Shown here one piece after another: positions 5,830 to 6,629 of a stretch of 6,629 bases of DNA; the stretch's first letter is position 1, and each line of letters begins with the position of its first letter. The DNA lies in assembly GCA_902766325.1 (NCBI GenBank), contig CACXDF010000111.1, forward strand, positions 1 through 6,629, given 5' to 3'. The notes beneath the pieces were generated by a model. The model was given only the letters and a program-made list of their open reading frames with translations, ran no database searches and was not told where the DNA came from. The position numbers and the translations under genes were made by a program. The DNA is from an uncultured Eubacteriales bacterium. GTDB taxonomy: Bacteria > Bacillota > Clostridia > Christensenellales > DTU072.

Positions 5830-5840
5830 TTTTTTATAAA

Positions 5841-5888
5841 TGACATTTGCCGTGATCGATAACGCATCTTCGCGAATGTCACGTGACA
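5841..5888 (+). promoter_or_regulatory. 5' UTR hairpin and 12-bp palindrome upstream of the esterase gene
   Basis: TGACATTTGC (5841-5850) pairs with GCGAATGTCA (5872-5881) over 10 bp with one G-U, enclosing a 21-base loop. Overlapping its 3' arm is the perfect palindrome TGTCACGTGACA (5877-5888). Three TGACA/TGTCA half-sites thus lie between the candidate promoter and the ribosome binding site. This could be a repressor operator or an RNA element; no known riboswitch class was recognised. Confidence 0.45.
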
Positions 5889-5906
5889 ATAAAGCGTACT
5901 ATCAAT

Positions 5907-5910
5907 AAGG
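5907..5910 (+). promoter_or_regulatory. Ribosome binding site deciding the esterase start
   Basis: AAGG, eight bases before the ATG at 5919, is the only Shine-Dalgarno-like sequence near the 5' end of this frame. It favours ATG 5919 over the in-frame GTG at 5883. Confidence 0.7.
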
Positions 5911-5918
5911 ATATATAT

Positions 5919-6542
5919 ATGAAAAAAATAAGAATACTCTTTCAGGGCGATTCTATCACAGACGCCGGCAGAAACAGAAAATTCACCCACGGTTTGAAAG
6001 GCTATACGAAAAAAACGGCTCAGCACCTTTTTTGGAAAGAAGGTTTTTTCAAATACGATTTTTATAACAGAGGCGTCAGCGGAGACCGCACTCAGAACCT
6101 GTTAGAGCGCTACCAAGCCGACTTTGTCGATATGAAACCGGACGTCGTATCCGTCATGATCGGCATCAACGACGTATGGAGAAAGTACGATAGTAACGAT
6201 CCGACTACTCCCGACCGGTACGAAGAAAATCTGACCAAGCTCCTGACCGACTTAAAACGCGACACGAACGCGAAGATCATCGTTCTTTCGCCCTATCTTA
6301 CCCCGGATCCGCACGGCAAACACGACGAAATGCGCGCCGACGTCGATATCTTTATCGAACGGGCCGAGAAAGTAGCGAAAAAGCATGCCGACGCTTACAT
6401 CAATACCGATATCCCCATGAATAAGGGAGTCGGAGAATTTTCGGCGCAGGCTATCAGCGGCGACGGCGTGCATCCAGCGCCCAAAGGGCAGACCATCCTC
6501 GCCGAACTGCTCGCCGAAAAGATCGCGCAACTCACAAGATAA
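5919..6542 (+). CDS. Cytoplasmic SGNH/GDSL-family hydrolase, probable carbohydrate acetylesterase
   Basis: A 207-residue serine esterase. The four SGNH blocks are present: FQGDSITDAG at 8-17 with nucleophile Ser12, NRGVSGDR at 50-57 with Gly55, MIGINDVWRKYD at 80-91 with Asn84, and GDGVHPAPKG at 181-190 with the Asp182/His185 pair. The protein starts MKKIRILFQGDS with no hydrophobic signal segment, so it should be cytoplasmic. The pattern GDSIT-D-GR, the G-SG block and IGINDVWR followed by YD resemble intracellular xylan/xylo-oligosaccharide acetylesterases such as Geobacillus Axe2. Deacetylation of imported oligosaccharides is therefore the likely role, but GDSL enzymes vary widely in substrate. 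The start at 5919 is chosen because AAGG lies eight bases before it and the GDS block then begins at residue 10 as usual; a GTG at 5883 would add 12 unlikely residues. It is divergent from the aro operon, has its own terminator, and has no evident link to aromatic synthesis. Confidence 0.87.
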   Translation: MKKIRILFQGDSITDAGRNRKFTHGLKGYTKKTAQHLFWKEGFFKYDFYNRGVSGDRTQNLLERYQADFVDMKPDVVSVMIGINDVWRKYDSNDPTTPDRYEENLTKLLTDLKRDTNAKIIVLSPYLTPDPHGKHDEMRADVDIFIERAEKVAKKHADAYINTDIPMNKGVGEFSAQAISGDGVHPAPKGQTILAELLAEKIAQLTR

Positions 6543-6562
6543 TTTTTTACGCCAACGTACCG

Positions 6563-6588
6563 AAAACGACGCAAATGCGTCGTTTTTT
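6563..6588 (+). terminator. Intrinsic terminator of the esterase gene
   Basis: AAAACGACGC (6563-6572) and GCGTCGTTTT (6577-6586) form a perfect 10-bp stem with loop AAAT, running into six T residues (6583-6588) and more pyrimidines. It lies 20 bases after the stop codon. Read on the other strand it is followed only by TTTTCGG, so it would be weaker there. The last 40 bases of the window show nothing further. Confidence 0.92.
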
Positions 6589-6629
6589 CTTTTTCTTCCC
6601 TTTATTTTCGCAAGCCTGCTTTTTATTTA

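Noticed and set aside
5883..5918. GTG start at 5883 for the esterase
   Set aside because: It would add 12 residues unlike the family, has no ribosome binding site and would begin inside the palindrome; ATG 5919 has AAGG at good spacing.
5826..6026. Minus-strand frame of 66 codons overlapping the esterase start
   Set aside because: It lies antisense to the conserved GDSL block of the esterase and has no recognisable domain.

Overview
The window holds the upstream part of an aromatic amino acid (shikimate) operon on the minus strand, and next to it a divergent single gene for a cytoplasmic SGNH/GDSL esterase on the plus strand. The gene order DAHP synthase - prephenate dehydrogenase - aroB - aroA - aroC - aroQ/pheA, the strong AGGAG-type ribosome binding sites and the Thermotoga/Firmicutes-type DAHP synthase point to a Clostridia-like member of the Bacillota. 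I cannot name the species. Coding DNA is of medium GC; the intergenic stretch is markedly AT-rich.

Layout, read in the operon's direction (right to left). A promoter at 5707-5679 is followed at once by a 22-codon leader peptide (5672-5604) containing the block FYFSFYYFY, with 4 Phe and 4 Tyr codons and no Trp codon. After its stop codon come an antiterminator strand and an intrinsic terminator (5564-5532) just upstream of the ribosome binding site of the first gene. The structural genes follow: aroF (5515-4502), tyrA (4499-3657), aroB (3656-2637), aroA (2640-1390), aroC (1409-369) and the 5' part of aroQ-pheA (372-1, cut by the window edge). Every junction is an overlap or a gap of at most 2 bases, so the genes look translationally coupled.

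Together the genes make DAHP from PEP and erythrose-4-phosphate (aroF), 3-dehydroquinate (aroB), EPSP (aroA) and chorismate (aroC). Chorismate then goes to prephenate and phenylpyruvate (aroQ-pheA) or 4-hydroxyphenylpyruvate (tyrA). The steps from dehydroquinate to shikimate-3-phosphate (aroD/aroQ-II, aroE, aroK) are not here and may lie beyond the left edge.

The most interesting element is the leader at 5516-5707. It has all the parts of a ribosome-mediated transcription attenuator that senses Phe and Tyr: control codons, competing RNA strands (12-bp antiterminator against 11-bp terminator) and a stop codon directly abutting the antiterminator strand. The predicted transcription start falls on the leader peptide's own AUG, which suggests leaderless translation.

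The plus-strand esterase gene (5919-6542) has its own candidate promoter, a 12-bp palindrome plus hairpin in its 5' UTR, and a strong terminator (6563-6588). No RNA genes, CRISPR arrays or mobile elements were seen.
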